From assembly GCA_947561715.1 (NCBI GenBank), contig OX387203.1, positions 7,068,001 to 7,132,000 of the forward strand: a stretch of DNA of 64,000 bases. Reading direction: 5' to 3'. Under the pieces are notes generated by a model that searched no databases, was not told the DNA's origin, and worked only from the letters and a program-made list of their open reading frames with translations. The position numbers were made by a program, and so were the translations under genes. The DNA is from Ascidia mentula (taxonomy: Eukaryota > Chordata > Ascidiacea > Phlebobranchia > Ascidiidae). Shown here piece by piece: positions 36,701 to 50,662 of this stretch (position 1 is its first letter; each line of letters opens with the position of its first letter).

Positions 36701-38254
36701 TCAATACAATATATGGCAAGACAATGCGCTTATTGTTTGAGAATAGTCAAAAAAGGCGACACATGGCAACGAGCATCACCTGCATCAAACAGAGGAAGTC
36801 GTCGAATTCGAGGTAATTGTTGCCCGTCTTGGCCAACATCTTCACAAAACGGGATGCGTCGTCATGATTGGATTTTGCCACCCTGCAAATTATTGAAGTT
36901 TCCTTAAAGCTAAATCCGAGCTGAGGATAATTGCATCGCAATATTCGTATTATTGCGACTTATTTGCATTGAGGGGAATCACAAGCTTGGATAGATTTAC
37001 GTTTTTCATTAAAGGTTATTGCAATACAGCGTGAACTCGAATGCACTGTCAGCTCGACGTATCCATACACTATACCATGTCGCACAATAATACGCCGTCT
37101 ACACGACCATACTAGTAAACTACACAAATGCTTTGAAAACTTTAAAGCACAACGGTGTGACGTCATGTACCTGCTCCACATGGAGATGACGTCACTCTTG
37201 GATACGGTCTCGGCGTCTCCCTTGGCAGCGGCCTTGAACATGGCAGCCTTCCAATACTCGCTGTAGCCACACGCCTGCGTTGTTACAAGTTTATTTGTTA
37301 GGTGTTGTATTTATATGACGTCACGGATTGTGGGGGATTTACCTGAGCGACGGGTCCCAGCTCGATGCGTTCCAACCTTTCTTTTCCGGCCTTTGCAAAC
37401 GCCTCGGAAATCTTGGTGAGTGTTCCTTTAATCTCATCTGTAATGATTACGGTGATAAGTTACCATTGCTTGTACAGTTCATGAGGAGTATCAGCCAATC
37501 ACACGGACACAAAACTTGGGCAAATTAAAGGCAAACATGAAAGTCTTCAATCGCGAACATACATAATCGTTTACTGCAAGATGGTTCTTCTGGCATTCAT
37601 AGTTGTAAGGTTCAACTTTTACGGTTGCTATGCAGTAGCCCTCATCCGGATGTAACGAAATGTGCCCAATTTACCACGCTGTTTTAAAGGCTGTTGCATA
37701 GCAACCGAAACGTAAAACTTACAACTACCATTGCCAGAAGAGTCGTCTTACAGTGATAAATATACCTGGCAGCATCAGCAATGAATTATACAAAAATGCG
37801 TTGTTTACGGTGCGCATTTGGAAAGATTAAAGATCACGATTATTGTTATGCAGTGCATCAACTCGTACATGTAAAGTTTTTAAGGTTACATTCATTCCAC
37901 CAGGATACAGAGCAGTCTGGCATGTGCAATTAAAGTGACTGCCCTGGTGCATAACCGACAAAGCAAATTATTGATTTCACGTAGATGCATGAGATCGATT
38001 GCGGGCAATGTTCTTGCAATCAATGTCTGTATTTATCACAAGATTATTCATGGAGACTGACACAGGTTTGTGAGAAATTAGTATGCTTCGTGGCACACAT
38101 TAAGCGTAAATTTTCAATATTAATTTAAATGTAGCCTACCTGAGGATTTTGGTTGGCCGCAGGGGAAGTAAAACCGCGGGATTTTGGCGCTCGAATCCTC
38201 GCGTTGTTTCGTTGTTTTCTCGATCACTGGTGATCCCGTAATGCTACCCGGAAG
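33735..38254 (-). CDS. PPP2R3 common body: PP2A B'' regulatory subunit
   Basis: Twelve exons are shared by all isoforms: 38140-38254, 37343-37437, 37171-37274, 36780-36882, 36590-36664, 36116-36202, 35603-35759, 35010-35151, 34761-34905, 34402-34551, 34167-34276 and 33735-33894 (TAG). Every phase closes, giving 480 residues. It opens with [11 protein letters not shown], the conserved IPxFYFPxG motif of PR72/PR70. Two EF-hand loops follow with complete ligands ([12 protein letters not shown] and [12 protein letters not shown]) around the [19 protein letters not shown] and [11 protein letters not shown] stretches typical of the family. B'' subunits bind the PP2A A/C core, select substrates (for example Cdc6 for PR70) and respond to calcium. 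The acidic C-terminal tail is shorter than in human. The first shared exon begins in phase 0, matching all three alternative 5' segments. Confidence 0.95.
37573..37754. mobile_element. Foldback MITE-like inverted repeat in a PPP2R3 intron
   Basis: About 65-bp arms are imperfect inverted repeats. CTGCAAGA..GGTTCTTCTGGCA..TTACGGTTGCTATGCA at the left is mirrored by TGCATAGCAACCG..GCCAGAAGAG..TCTTACAG at the right, around a spacer of about 50 bp. There is no coding content. The target-site duplication is unclear. Confidence 0.6.
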
Positions 38255-39786
38255 CTGTAAACAAAAGTAAACTTAGTAAACATGTTCCAAGGAAAACTGT
38301 GTTAGCTAAAAACCTACTGGATAGCTTGGTATCTTAATATTTGGAAAACAATATAGCGGTTACAGGAGATCAGAAGCAAGTCGGACAAAAGTAGCAATGG
38401 ATAGAAAAAGACCCAGCAATTAGAGCATACAATCCATAGAAATCGTTACTTTTTTGTCACAAATGTGTTTGAAATAGTCACAAAGATTCATAGAGGAATC
38501 ACATTTTCCCTTCGTCCATCATTTGGTTGTCTGGTTTGTCATAAAATTTCACCAATTCCTCACACAACAATTCAAACAACATTAAAAAAGTGGGATTCAA
38601 AGTCATTTTCCAAGAGTCCATACAAATAGCTCAAACTCAAGCTGTGCTTGTTTGATCTAAACCTGCGGTGATGATTAAGCAGTTTCGCGGAACCAGGAAA
38701 CAGGACAACGAAATAACGTCGCGAAAGTGACGCGGTGCAGGACGGTTGAATGTTTTCCGTTTCGCTGAAACTTGCATTGGCGGCAGTCAGAGAACACATC
38801 CCTGGCAATACTTAGCTACCTGATGTTTTTTCAGATGTCAATAATTGCATATTTTGTGCCGTTCGGAAACCCTCCGTATTATTTTAAGGGGAGAGCATTG
38901 TAGGCAATCCGTATAAACGTTTTACATATTTATATTGAAGGTATTCAACCTATTTCTTTGGGAACTTTGACGAACACAACAAATAGGTAGAGTTCATAGA
39001 ACCGTGGCATTCGCCTGACAAGTTTATGCATTGTGTAGGCAGTACACGAAAATATCGCACACGCTACAATAGGGACAAAAAACAATAAAAAACGTCAGCC
39101 ATTCAAACGCGGCGATTACAATAAGTGAAAACCGCCCGCTTGGAAAAACAATATCACGGCTAATCGGGAGTGATTAATTCACCGTTCAATCCCCAATCCG
39201 CTGATGGCGCTGCTAGCAACAACAATGCCCGGTCTGCGGTGTTCTAATTTATCACAGAGACGTGCAGTTGCGAACACGACTTGGGGCTCGCATTGAACGC
39301 GTTCGACTCACGCAGTGGTCGCGCGATGCGCCATTGTTCGTTTCAAGGTCGTAGCAACTTATTTTCAACCCATTTTTTTGGAAAACACTGAAAATAAGTT
39401 GATCTATTGGTATTACGTTTGATGCAGCATCCTGGTTCGATTCAACTACATGTGTGTCACTTTCGGTGACGATTTTGAACAACAAACCGAAGTGATGCCA
39501 CGAGGGCATAGCTTAACGCCTCAGCAAACCAACAATGTACATTATGTCTTCAACGTTGAAAGACTTACAAAACAGTAGTATATATGCAAAACAAAAACCC
39601 GAAATGGTTTTTGTCTTACACACGGGACCATACCGACAGAAAAATCTTGTTCATAACAAATGGAAGAGTAGTCAATAGGATTCTCTTGATACGAAGGTCA
39701 TGACAACTGTTAGCAAGATGTACACCATCAGTTTGTCAAACCAACAACAGAAATAGATAATTTGATTTCACAAGCTTGTATCTTAC

Positions 39787-39858
39787 CTCGATGCATTGGA
39801 GATCCAAGTTCTCGATAAACTCCTTGTTATCAACACTTTCCAGAACTGACAGTCTCAT
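39787..39858 (-). CDS. PPP2R3 alternative first coding exon, short (PR72-like) form
   Basis: ATG at 39858 is followed by 24 codons (begins MRLSVLESVDNKEFIENLDL) and a GTAAGA donor in phase 0. Spliced to 38254 it gives a 504-residue protein, close to the 529 residues of human PR72. It lies in what is otherwise the last large intron of the long forms, so it implies an internal promoter. The N-terminal residues do not resemble the PR72-specific N-terminus, so the match is by position and length. Confidence 0.6.
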
Positions 39859-42800
39859 TTTGACGATGCGAATACAACTTTAACTATATGCACTTTTCCT
39901 ATCAGTAGCGACGATGCTGTAGGCGAATGAAGCACGGATTGTAATTTGTTTATTGCGCTTAAAGTGCGGGCCACACCCGCGACACGCCCACTATCGAGAA
40001 AGTTTTAACTGACCGCCACGCCTGATATTTAACAAGGCTTGCCTATTTAAATAACATATGCCACACGCTAGGGGCGAAGCAACAACCTAAGAAACCAAAG
40101 GAGAATCTCTTCATTTCAGCCTTCAAATAAGGCTTACTGTAATGCTCGCACTGCTGCAAAGAACTAAACCTGACAGACAAGCGTTAATTGGACTTCCGAG
40201 TATTTTTGAACAAATCCAATTACTGCAATTGTCCCAAGCACTGCCAGGCTTCTGTCAGCAGTAAAATAACGAGATCGGCAATACCTGAAAGTCGCAACCT
40301 TCTTCACCTGACGAGTGCCCCTGCTGGGAAACGCGTTCCTGTAATTATCCAAAGCAAGTAACTGATTTCGATCGCAGTTCTATTGTCCGCTGAGGGATTT
40401 CGGTCTGACAAGGGTTGCAGTCGCATCCTGAACAGCGGTCGTTTAAGCTGCTGCGCGCTGGCTTTGGTCTCAGCTTTAAAGGTTGTCCCACCGGTTTAAA
40501 GGAAAGCTCGTTTATTATTGCCGACAACGCCTATCAGTTAGCCGCAGGCCTCCGTCTATCGTTTTTTCTATCGGTAATAAACGTCCATACTGACAAAAGT
40601 ACTGGTAATTCCATGTATTCCATGATCACGATTTAGTATATTGATAGAGACAAAGGCCATCTGAACTTTACACGACAAACAGCCGCCTATAAAATCTGAC
40701 CGCACACCAAAGCTGCTTAAAGCGCATATGCGTTTAACGTCACAAGTGCGTAAGTATACGGATGACCTTTGCAGACGAGATCGCTCAAATCGAAATATCA
40801 AGTGTTCGTCGTGAAGTTAACTGATAGCCGCATGATATCATCACAATACATTATAGCTAGTGCATGAAAACATTCAAGGGAGGACGGACAGTTTATTTTT
40901 GACGGCTGTAGACACTGATCACTGGACTTTTATAGCGAATACGAAAACTCGAGAGAATTCGAATGATCAGTGACATGTTTAATTTAAAAGCGATTGAATT
41001 TACCAAACTTGCCACAGTTCATCTATGCTTCCACAGTTATATTATTTTTTAGTATCAATAACACAAAAAGGTGCGTTTAGCTCCTTAAAGACTTGCAATT
41101 GAACATCTCTCTCGCATAACACCTCGCATAAAGTAATGGCTTTCTCGTTGCGAAGCGCTTATAAACAACACATTCGCAATCGTATCATTTGATGTGAATG
41201 GTAACAGCCAAATTGAATGCAGTCTGTGAAACGGTTCCTGCGCGTGCATCTTCCTTCACTTGAAAGCAGTCGCGAGAGTTTGAGGAAACTGTGACGGTCA
41301 GAACGCTCTGCAAGCGTCAGGATTTATGAAAAGGCATCGAAGATAGCGTCGCGTCGCTGGCGCGCGTATTTGACGTGTCACCGCTTTCAAACGCGTAGGT
41401 GAGTTAGTTCGTTTCCGGACTGGTTGTGACGTCACAGAGAGTTGATTGACTCGACGCGCGCGTGGTGCAACACCTGTGCTACGCTAATGAGGCAGGCTTG
41501 CAAAACAAACGTCATTATGTAGTAAACACGTAGCGTGACACTGTATATGCCGATATCGACTTGCAAACTGTCGAAATACAAAACTCCCTTTACATTTTTA
41601 TTTGGTGAAGGTCAAACAGAAACTGTGTTAAATGAAATTTCGAGATGCACGAAACTCATCCTTGCTTATCGCTGCTGATGCACATCAAGACTATTATACC
41701 TGTGAACTTTAACCGCTTTTTTAACCTGTCTTGATAGACTTACGCTCACTACACCTCCGCAAACTACAGACGCCTACTTAGACTAAAACCCAGGCGATGT
41801 TGGAAAACCAGCTATTGACATCGTAGAACTCTAGCAAATGACGTACATGTATACAAGAGTCACATATGTTCACAGAAGCCTTACAACGCTTCCTACATTA
41901 TTTACCCTTATACGTATGCGCTGCATGTTGAGGGTCTTGGAAGGAGCGTTCATCGAACAGGGCCTAACGTTTACACGCACGGACATTAACGGATAAAAGC
42001 CGCGGTAAATTTAAGAATCGTGCAACAGCTCAACGATGTCTCATCCTGAGTGCTTTTGAGGGCGAATATTTACAAGTCAAATTTGTCAATAAAACTGCGT
42101 TCTGACACCTAATTTCACGTGTAGGAGAAAACAAAAAAAATTTCATGTATAAATTAACATACCCTCAAGAAGTAGACAAGCTATGAAATTATTCTCTCCC
42201 CACACAAAGGATCATTGCATTGTGATCCCTCATTGTAAGGTCGTTTGTTTGATTTTGCTTCACGCATCAATGTTGTTTTTTAGCACAGACCATACGCATT
42301 TTGCTGAACTGTGAAACACATAAACACCTGAGCACAATTTCAAATGCAGACAAACCTAAGTCCTCAACCTGTGAGTGACCTCAAATACGGACTTCCGTTA
42401 CTATTTCCACGATACAACGTCTATAAAACTTAACGTATTCGCAGAAGGCCCAAACACAGTAAAACTGCGGGTCGTGTTTTGGAAAGTGCGTGATACTTTG
42501 TCGGTATGACTCGCGTTGCTACACCAGATAACCTCACATACGTATCGCATACATGAAGACGGTATGAGACGACAGTAACGTTACAAGACATAAATACAAT
42601 ATATGAGTAGTCGCACTCTGTTTCAACTTACCGTGTTTAATGGTTGGTTTGACTAAGATATTTAAAGCAGCCAAAGCCTCGTGTGCCTATATTAGCAGAC
42701 AACCATAGGTAACAAAACTACAACGTTGAAATTGTAACAACAACCTTTAGCATCTGCTTTTATTTGCACCAAATGCTTTGAATTATTGTTGGATTTGGAA

Positions 42801-45800
42801 GCGCCCGGATTTATCAAAATTGCAAAAAATGCGTTACCGTTTCATCCCTACATTAAAAAAGTAACAATTTTTGTCAAAATCGCTCCATTTATTAAATTTT
42901 TCTCAACATTTATTGCAAGGATTTCTTGTTTTAATCATTATTATCTTCTTACAATAAAAACATACAAAACCTCTACAGTGACAAAGGCACAAAACAAAAA
43001 ACCGTCACACCTTGAAAGAAAAAGAATCTAAAGTATATACACGGCTTCCAAAAATTCGTCACATTAATAGGGCGGGAACCTGTCGACGGTAAGACAACAT
43101 CGGCGTCATAAAATCCATATTTAAACCGACTTAATACTTAAATACAAGTGAATTACCTGCAGTCTGTTGTGCGCTCGTGGCAGAGAGTGTATAAATCTAC
43201 AGCGATAATGAATAATTTATCCTCCGCAAAAGACCAAAATGTTGGCGCTTTTTGAGTAAGCAGGCGAAAAGAACTCTCGCATCGATCTGCAGTGCTCTGG
43301 ATCTAGCGGAGCAGAATGAATGCAAAAATGTCTGGCCTCTATTTTTGGGACAAGTTCGAAAGACCACGTTAGAGTTTTTTTGCAAGACTAAAAAGCTTTG
43401 TTGCTAAAAACCCAAAAAAAACAGACACGGTGATATTTAAAGAAACGACTTGTCTCAAGACAACTCAAGATAGTAACTCGCTTATTCGATTCTAATTTTG
43501 CCGTTTTTTTACGCTGTTTGTATATTGCGCTTCGGGTAATGCTCACGTTGACATTTTACACCGAGCATGATATATTTAGCGACAACCAACACCACTGGAG
43601 AGTAATTAAATGACGCTAATCGCATTTCCACATCTGTCAACAAACGTTAAAATATACACAAGCCGCTAAAATTGTTAAAGCGAAAAGTATGCTAAAAAAC
43701 AACGGCCATCCGAATCCCGAAGGATTAGCGGGGTTTCTTTCCATAGACCGCACATAAATAAATTTCAAACCCATACGTTTGGGTATTTGTAATCACCTCT
43801 CAGTGACCGGCAGATGTGCTCGATTAACCTGCTGTCAATTAAATAGGCAAAATACGGTGCCCGCAATAAAAAGGACAATTTCGACACTGCATGTTTTGCA
43901 TCAAACATCTGCCACTGGTTGCGAAAGTGCAGTTTTATTTTATACGAGAACAGGAAGAAAAGCAACCATCATCCTTTCTAATGTGAAACCCAAAATTTTT
44001 GCGGCGGTCTTTTGACTGCCCTAATGTCGACAAATTTAATATGATACAGAAAAAAAACCTACTTTCAACGCTAAACTTATCGGTAAGAGTACGAAACAAA
44101 CTTACAGATGAAACGCTGGTGTATTTCATATCGTGTTGAAAAATGTATGCATGAAATGAACCCAAGGTCGGCGAGCAGATGTTTAACCGCGACAATCGAG
44201 TCAGTGAATAACTGGGTCGTAGAAAGGGCTTTTGTCAAAATAACAAATGACCGTGTCTACGAACACGAGTTCGCGGAAAGTGCACTGCAACATCACAAAC
44301 AAACAAGTCGAATCGAATCGAAAACCCACGCTGGGCCGACATTGAAAACAAAACAACGAAAAAACACTTCTTTACGAAACCAAGTGACAGGAATGACTGT
44401 TGTCACGTGTCTAGTGAACCGAAACAAACAAACTTTCGGATGCAAATAGATTGGATTTCGGTTCCAGACTGAAAGAAAATGTGGACCAACAATGGCGTCA
44501 CTGACAAAGAAGAGCAATCCTATTGAAACAGTCGCATCGAATAAACCTGAGCATTTACGACCTACGCATTGCGCCATTAATGGAGAACCATTTGTTTTTC
44601 TTTTTTGGTGAACCAAAGCTATGTTTTAGGGGTCTAAAATAGGTATCTAACAATCTTTTACAGCCGATACGGATATTCATCACGTATTGATTAGCTGTTT
44701 GGCTTTTGTGTGATCTTAGCGAAGAACGAAGGGTGTGTGAAGCTACTATATTCAGATTTGGCACCTTTTAACGATGGTGGGAAATATATTTAAAGCTAAT
44801 GAATCTATTTTAAACCACAGTCCGCATCCGGGCCAGTTATAGGTAGTAAACAAACAAATTTTACGTTTACTGTGGCAAAGTTGGCAAACAGGCTCGTATA
44901 GTATCAAAATTAAGACACACTCATAAAAGTGCTTGGTTACGTACATAGAAGAATATTGTGGACAAGTATCAACACAAATTTAATGACAAATATACTGTAC
45001 TCTGCTGTACTGCAGTGATACCCAACCTTTATGTGGTTGCGTACCACTTGGAGGTAAAACAGTTTTGACGCGTACCACCTAGTTGAGTGTTATAAAGTAG
45101 CCTAGGGGATGAAGTAACAAACTTTTTGAGATCACTTACGGATTTTTTAACTCAAACTAGATCCTCAAATTACGGAAAGGTGCTCGCGTACCTCCTGGAA
45201 TGCCGTCACTTATCACCGATAGGGAAACACTGCTGTACTGTGTACGTATATGTTTGACACAACCACCCAAACAATATGATTTTATTGAATAAACTCCAAA
45301 ACTAAACAGACACCTATCAATGTTTCAACATAACGAGATTTTCGCAAACCACGGTATTATGTTTCAGTGTTTCAAATGTTGATGCAATCAAGGCAACATG
45401 TACCACTTGTCAATTGAACTTAAACTTATGTTTTATTGAACATATTTCGTAAGTCAGGTTTATACACCTTGATTATGTCGTGTGATAGCCATTGCTAATT
45501 TTGCAGCAAAGAATATTAATATTGAAGGACCTAAATTGCAACACAGTTAACTGTAAATTTTCACTGGTGTGGTGTTTTTTTTGGGACACGGCACACATCT
45601 TGGTAACGTGACATATTGCTTGCGGTTAACAGGTGATAAAATGTGAAACGGTGGGTCACAACAATCACTCAAGGGACGCTGAAATTAACAGTCGGTGGTT
45701 TGCTGAAGGAGATACAGCATTTATTGTGTGGGCAGTAAGCCTGGCCATTTAGGAGTGCGCTATGGCCTTATACCTAGAAAAACCGAACCACTACAGATGT

Positions 45801-46590
45801 CAGTTGTAAAGGCAGCGCACCGTCGGTAATTTTCCAACAACACCCACGCCATATCGACCAACAGACGCGTTGCAAATTGCGTTTGTGACAGTATACCGTG
45901 TTTTCAGTAAACAGAGGCAATGTATATGACGCCATAAGCTGTACCTATGGTCATATCGCATGGAGCAGTGCCTGAACAAGCTCACTCGTACGTCACGCCG
46001 GGGAGTATAAACAAGAACCGCATACACTCTCCACCGCCCTAACCGTTACAACATAGCAGCGAGGATATAAACAATAATCTCATATGTAGCAAGTGTATGA
46101 GGTTGTTTACGGGTCATTAAAACCATTTCCTCAAGTGATTGTTAACAATTCATTGCCTCAACATTGTACGACCGATCACGTGCATTCATAACTGATATGC
46201 AAAGATTCCATAACTCGTCCCCGCAAGGACAACGTTCGCGGTAATACATAATAGAATTAAGAAGCCTCTACCACGATTTCATCAAATGTTTTGTTCTATT
46301 GGCTTGTGTTGTGAAATATGGCGTCCTTTAGCATCGTAAGACCTTGCAAATATAAAGAACAAACGGTTTGCAGACTCGAGGCTTTCGTATAGTTGAGTAG
46401 AAAGGCTAAACAAGCTTTCCAACAAACATCAGTAGCGTCGCCCATTGTACGCTAACCAAAAAGCCACAAACGCTCTTTCGATAACGTGCACTTGAGTACA
46501 CCAAACAACGTAGGCAAACATATATTAAAAGCTCACCGGGCTTAATACAACAAAAAGCTGTGGAATTCCCATTTGAACAAACACACTCAC
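39859..46590. other. Large PPP2R3 intron region
   Basis: About 6.7 kb lie between the short first exon and the long exon. I find no further exon with supporting phase. It contains a hAT-type MITE (45013-45232). Open frames such as 43935-44616 are unsupported. Enhancer or promoter sequence for the short form is expected near 39.9 kb but cannot be pinpointed. Confidence 0.5.
45013..45232. mobile_element. hAT-type MITE with perfect 8-bp target duplication
   Basis: A 220-bp element has ends CAGTGATACCCAACC and GGGAAACACTG. It is flanked on both sides by CTGTACTG (45005-45012 and 45233-45240). Eight-base duplications and CAGTG termini are hallmarks of hAT transposons. It is related to the element at 61337-61577, sharing GTACCAC and CTCAACTAGGTGGTACGCG-type blocks. 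It is non-coding. Confidence 0.85.
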
Positions 46591-48528
46591 CTGACTGGAG
46601 TTCTCGTCGCCGCTACTGCATGTGTTCACTTTACTAGAGAAGGCAACTGATTCAGAGGTATTTGTTTCGTTTTCGCAGCATTTTGCTGCTTCTGAAGAAA
46701 GGTCGTTTCCCGGTGCGATATTTAAATCAATGTTGGGTGGTTGAGTTACCGTTTTGTCTATTGCAGCGCAGTCCGCAGCGTCTTTTGATTTGTCTGTAGG
46801 ACCTGTTCTCTTAATAAGTACTTCTTCGGTTGCCGAGGGCTCTTGTGCAAAATCGGTAACATCTTGCTGCAAAGCAACCCTTTGTCCAGGACCATTGAAA
46901 AAGTCTGTGACGGTCTCATCAAACTCGCCGTCTTCGCGGGAAGGTATCCTCAGTACTTTGCGAAGATCCATGGCATCGCCAGTGAACCTGCACTGGTATG
47001 AACCTATGTCCTCGGTCAGCATATTTGAGCAGTTAGTCATTACATCCACGTCGGTGCTTGCCATTACAGATACACAACTGCTTCTCTCTTCGCCACGCAT
47101 AATGGCACGTCCGGGGCCTGTGCTCGAACCTTTCTCTGACGCCTTTCCGCCGCCCACGTCCCGTTGGCTCTCTGGCGACACCACGTGCGGGGATGTGTAA
47201 ACAAGGTCTGGTGTGGGTTGTACATTTTTTGGAGGTACGACTTGGTTTCGCGTTTGCTGTCCGTGTCTTTGTTCCGCAGGTTTCATGCTCGATGCAACAA
47301 AAGTGGCACTTTTTATGACGTCACCACCTGTGACATCAGCAGCAACGTGTTTGACTTTCGGAATAACGGGCGGAACATCAGTGCTGAGCTTTTCATTTAC
47401 TGGTTGCTCTGTGCTGGCGAGCTTTCCACTTTCACATTTTGCTGTGTTAAATTCCACAGACTCGGCAGAAACTTTCTCGGCCGGTGGTGAATGTATGTTT
47501 GGCTCGAACTTTGCATACTCGTGGCGGCTGTGCTCCCTGTGGGCGTGACCACCCGCAACCGGTGACACGCCCCTAAGTTTCCTTAAAATACAGTCTCGCG
47601 CGACTTTCTTTTTCGCCTCTTCTTTCTTCACCTGTTCCTCCATAGCTAAGAACTGTTGCCCGGTACGTTGACGCGGGCTGGTAAAATGAACCACGGGCTG
47701 CTGGTAGGCAATACGCGGTGCCGTGTTTACGTTTGATGATTTGGTCAGTGATGATACGAGTTGCGTGGCCGGCTTGTATGTCTGTGACGGTGTGTTAGTT
47801 TCCTGTATATGTTGTTGCTGAGTTTGCGCACTCCGCAAGGCAGATGCATGATGGTGACCTGCCTTTGGAAGAACCACTCGTACGACGATTGGACGCCTGG
47901 CGGTATGAGCCAAATCCTCCTTGGGGTCGCCCGGTTTTACAGAGAATTTTGGATTGCTGTTGGCCGAAGCGTTTGGGTTTGGATACAAAATCCTGCTGTT
48001 GTTATTTAGGTCAGATTGTAAGCGATCCGAAGCGGCGGTTTTTAGGTCGAGACTAATTGATTGAAGGGGTGGTGATGGACCGTTAACATTTGACCCTGTT
48101 TTCGGGTTGCCTCGAGGGTCACCGGGCGAGAAGACAAGCTTCACAGCGCTTCTGTATCGAGGACTGTCGCCTTTTAACTCGACTGCTGGCCCAATGTTTT
48201 GCGGGGGTTTGTCCGGGACAGCGTCACGTCCTCTGGGAATCTTTCCGTGGCTGTGCACAACATTTGAATGTTCAACGAACGAATGCTTTTCGGAGACGGC
48301 CATAACTTGACGTCGGAGATTACGCGCCATAGTCACGTGACCGATAGATTCGGCGTCGTTGGAGCGGAACAGAGTGCGACTATGCAACTGGGAATGGTAA
48401 GATCCAATTGATATCGGCAATATATCGTCGACCTCTTGAAGCATCTTACGCCTCACTGCCTGCACAACCACCAGGCGGCTGCGTGTCTTGCGCATGCGCA
48501 GATCGGGCGGCGTGACGTCACGTGACAT
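46591..48528 (-). CDS. PPP2R3 alternative long exon (PR130-like N-terminus)
   Basis: A single 646-codon exon starts at ATG 48528 (MSRDVTPPDLRMRKTRSRLV); the first in-frame stop upstream is at 48598-48600. It ends at donor CAG then GTGAGT in phase 0, so it splices in frame to 38254 and yields a protein of about 1,126 residues. Human PPP2R3A likewise encodes its long PR130-specific N-terminus, of similar size, largely in one big exon, and PR130 has 1,150 residues. The sequence is low in hydrophobic residues, rich in Ser, Pro and charged residues, and apparently disordered. I see no clear residue-level similarity to PR130. The assignment rests on position, phase, size and strand. The alternative is an unrelated gene sharing the strand and a phase-0 donor. 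Confidence 0.7.
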
Positions 48529-49867
48529 GCTCAGGCAAACTTCAACCGTAAGCAGTCGCAAGAAACTAAATCTTTTGTTGCTTTTGAGTAATGGAAATTA
48601 TAATACAACATTAAGTACCGGACAGATTGCTAGATGTTGAGTCTACCTCTTCTTCTAACGATTATCATTCAGTATGCTTAATTGTACAAACTATATTCGC
48701 CCTAAACCTTCATGAAATACTAACAAAAGTCTAAAGGAAAAACAGTCAACAGCTGTGACACTCTAACAACCAACAGTAAAATCAGCGCTCACCCGACAAT
48801 GTCTGTTTACAGCCTTCCGGTACAATTTGCGTGCTCATAAATCGACATTGGTGGAACAGAGCGCAACATGTAACCAGGCACCACAAGCGAAAGTTATTAC
48901 TAGACCAATGGCATTTATTTCGAGTGACAAGAGCAATTATTTCCCCTAGAAAAACGTGCACTGCAAAGTACGCTGAATCCTGCTTTACAAGCTTGCTGTT
49001 CTCGAAATCCAATGCAGTATTCTTTTAACGAGTAAAAGTCAATGGTTTGTCGAATACAAAAGTCTGCATTGTCATTGACCAGCTGGCCTTGACTCTTTGA
49101 CATTAAGCAGCCGTCTTATATTTTCATACTATCCTTCGGTCCTGTCCAGCGCACATCCAAGTGGCGTGTGCTTATCTATGCTTAGCGATGTGCGAATGCG
49201 ATAACAAGTAGACCAGTCGTCGCACACAGAGTCACGAAAATAAATATGCCAAGAAGAAGGCATACGTCAATCCCCTTGACAGTTCGTTAAAGGATGCATG
49301 GGGTCGAACTGCTATCACCGAATGCCTGACGGACTAAAGAAATGATACACACGCATTATGTCCCAGTTAAGTGAAATGCGAACCGGCTGCGCACTGCAGT
49401 CGATCACGCTTGCCCAAGCAAAAGGTGAGCAAGTAAAAGTCATTAAAAACACTGGTGCTTTAAAATATTCATGACACGCTTTCGGGTAATGGAAAACTCG
49501 AGAGCATGGAGACAAACCAGTTGGACTTCAAGTACTGTTTGATATAAAGGTCATACCACATAACAACTACAAAGCATTCACGTTGTTTGGCGTACCAAAG
49601 TCTGGCATCCTTTATAACCACAATGATGCATACACTGTAGTGTAACATATATATATGTAGGCAATAGTATGCATGCTTGCACTTAATTGTTTGTTACGCA
49701 TATGATTATAAGTGTAAGGTAAATGAGTAAAATTTAAACAGGAACACTTATAACTATGGGTATTTGCCTCCTGTGTTGATAATTTTGAAAACAATAATTG
49801 AAATCTACAATACGACAACAAATGAGAGGCAATTACAAAATTTGAAATACTCCATGACCAATCATAC

Positions 49868-50662
49868 CTTAAATGATCCTGACAACCTTCCTTTTCCTTG
49901 AGACTTTCGTCGTGGACTTAAGAGTGGTTTAACGTTGTTGGCAGTGGGTGACAAAGAGGTTGAATTGTTGTTTTGATTAACACTTTTTTCACTTGCGGAA
50001 AGATTTTCTTTTGGCCTTGGTTCTTCAGATGTAGATTTAACACTTTCTTCAAGTGTAGCTCTAATGGAAATAACTGTTTTATGGTGTTGTAATTGAGGAG
50101 GGTTTATACAAAACCAATCTTACTGCTCTGTTTTGTGTTGTCTGATTTGCCTTAGACCATCTTTCATTAGCTTTTGGCTGCTGGGAAGATTAAACCACCT
50201 AAGACAAAAAAGAGTATATATACCTTTGGTTCTAAGATGAACATTCATAATTTGAACATTAGCTTTCAATTAACTAGGATAAATAATTGTAAATATTTAG
50301 GGCATTATTGTAACCCATAACAGTCTGTCGAACATCATTAAAAAACCTGTGTATGTGTGTTTAACAATGACACAAATCTAACTTGCACATATATCAAAAG
50401 TGCCAACAATGTACTGTGATGTGGAATTAGTTGGTTGATTGAAGGAAATGGCAATTAGTAATTTACCATATTTCAGTATATATATCTATAGTTCCAATTC
50501 ACATGTATAGAAAATGGGGTGCATTGGAAAGACAACAAACATCTCATACCTGATAAAAAGCTCGTCGACCTTTGCATTTATGTCAGGTTTGAGGAGCCCT
50601 TCTCTGTGTGTTGCATCTCGCTTTTGTTTCAGCTTTGATGAAGATTTTCTTTTGTCTGACAT
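49868..50662 (-). CDS. PPP2R3 alternative 5' exons (PR70/PPP2R3B-like N-terminus)
   Basis: Three exons join in frame: 50550-50662 (ATG at 50662), 50124-50198 and 49868-50060. They total 127 codons and end in phase 0 at AAG then GTATGA, so they splice to 38254 and give 607 residues (human PR70 has 575). The translated start contains KVDELFIRWFNLPSSQKLM, which lines up with KVDELFLYWLSEASTQRML of human PPP2R3B, and continues KDGLRQIRQ against QDCLRRIKA. A basic, serine-rich linker follows. This identifies the unit as a PR70-type isoform start. It lies furthest upstream, so the longest primary transcript spans 50662-33735. Confidence 0.88.

Noticed and set aside
44108..44449. 113-codon + strand frame inside the PPP2R3 intron region
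   Set aside because: No recognisable motif, unremarkable composition and an overlapping minus frame of similar length; likely chance.
46754..48310. Several + strand frames of 66-148 codons
   Set aside because: They are shadows of the long minus-strand PPP2R3 exon.
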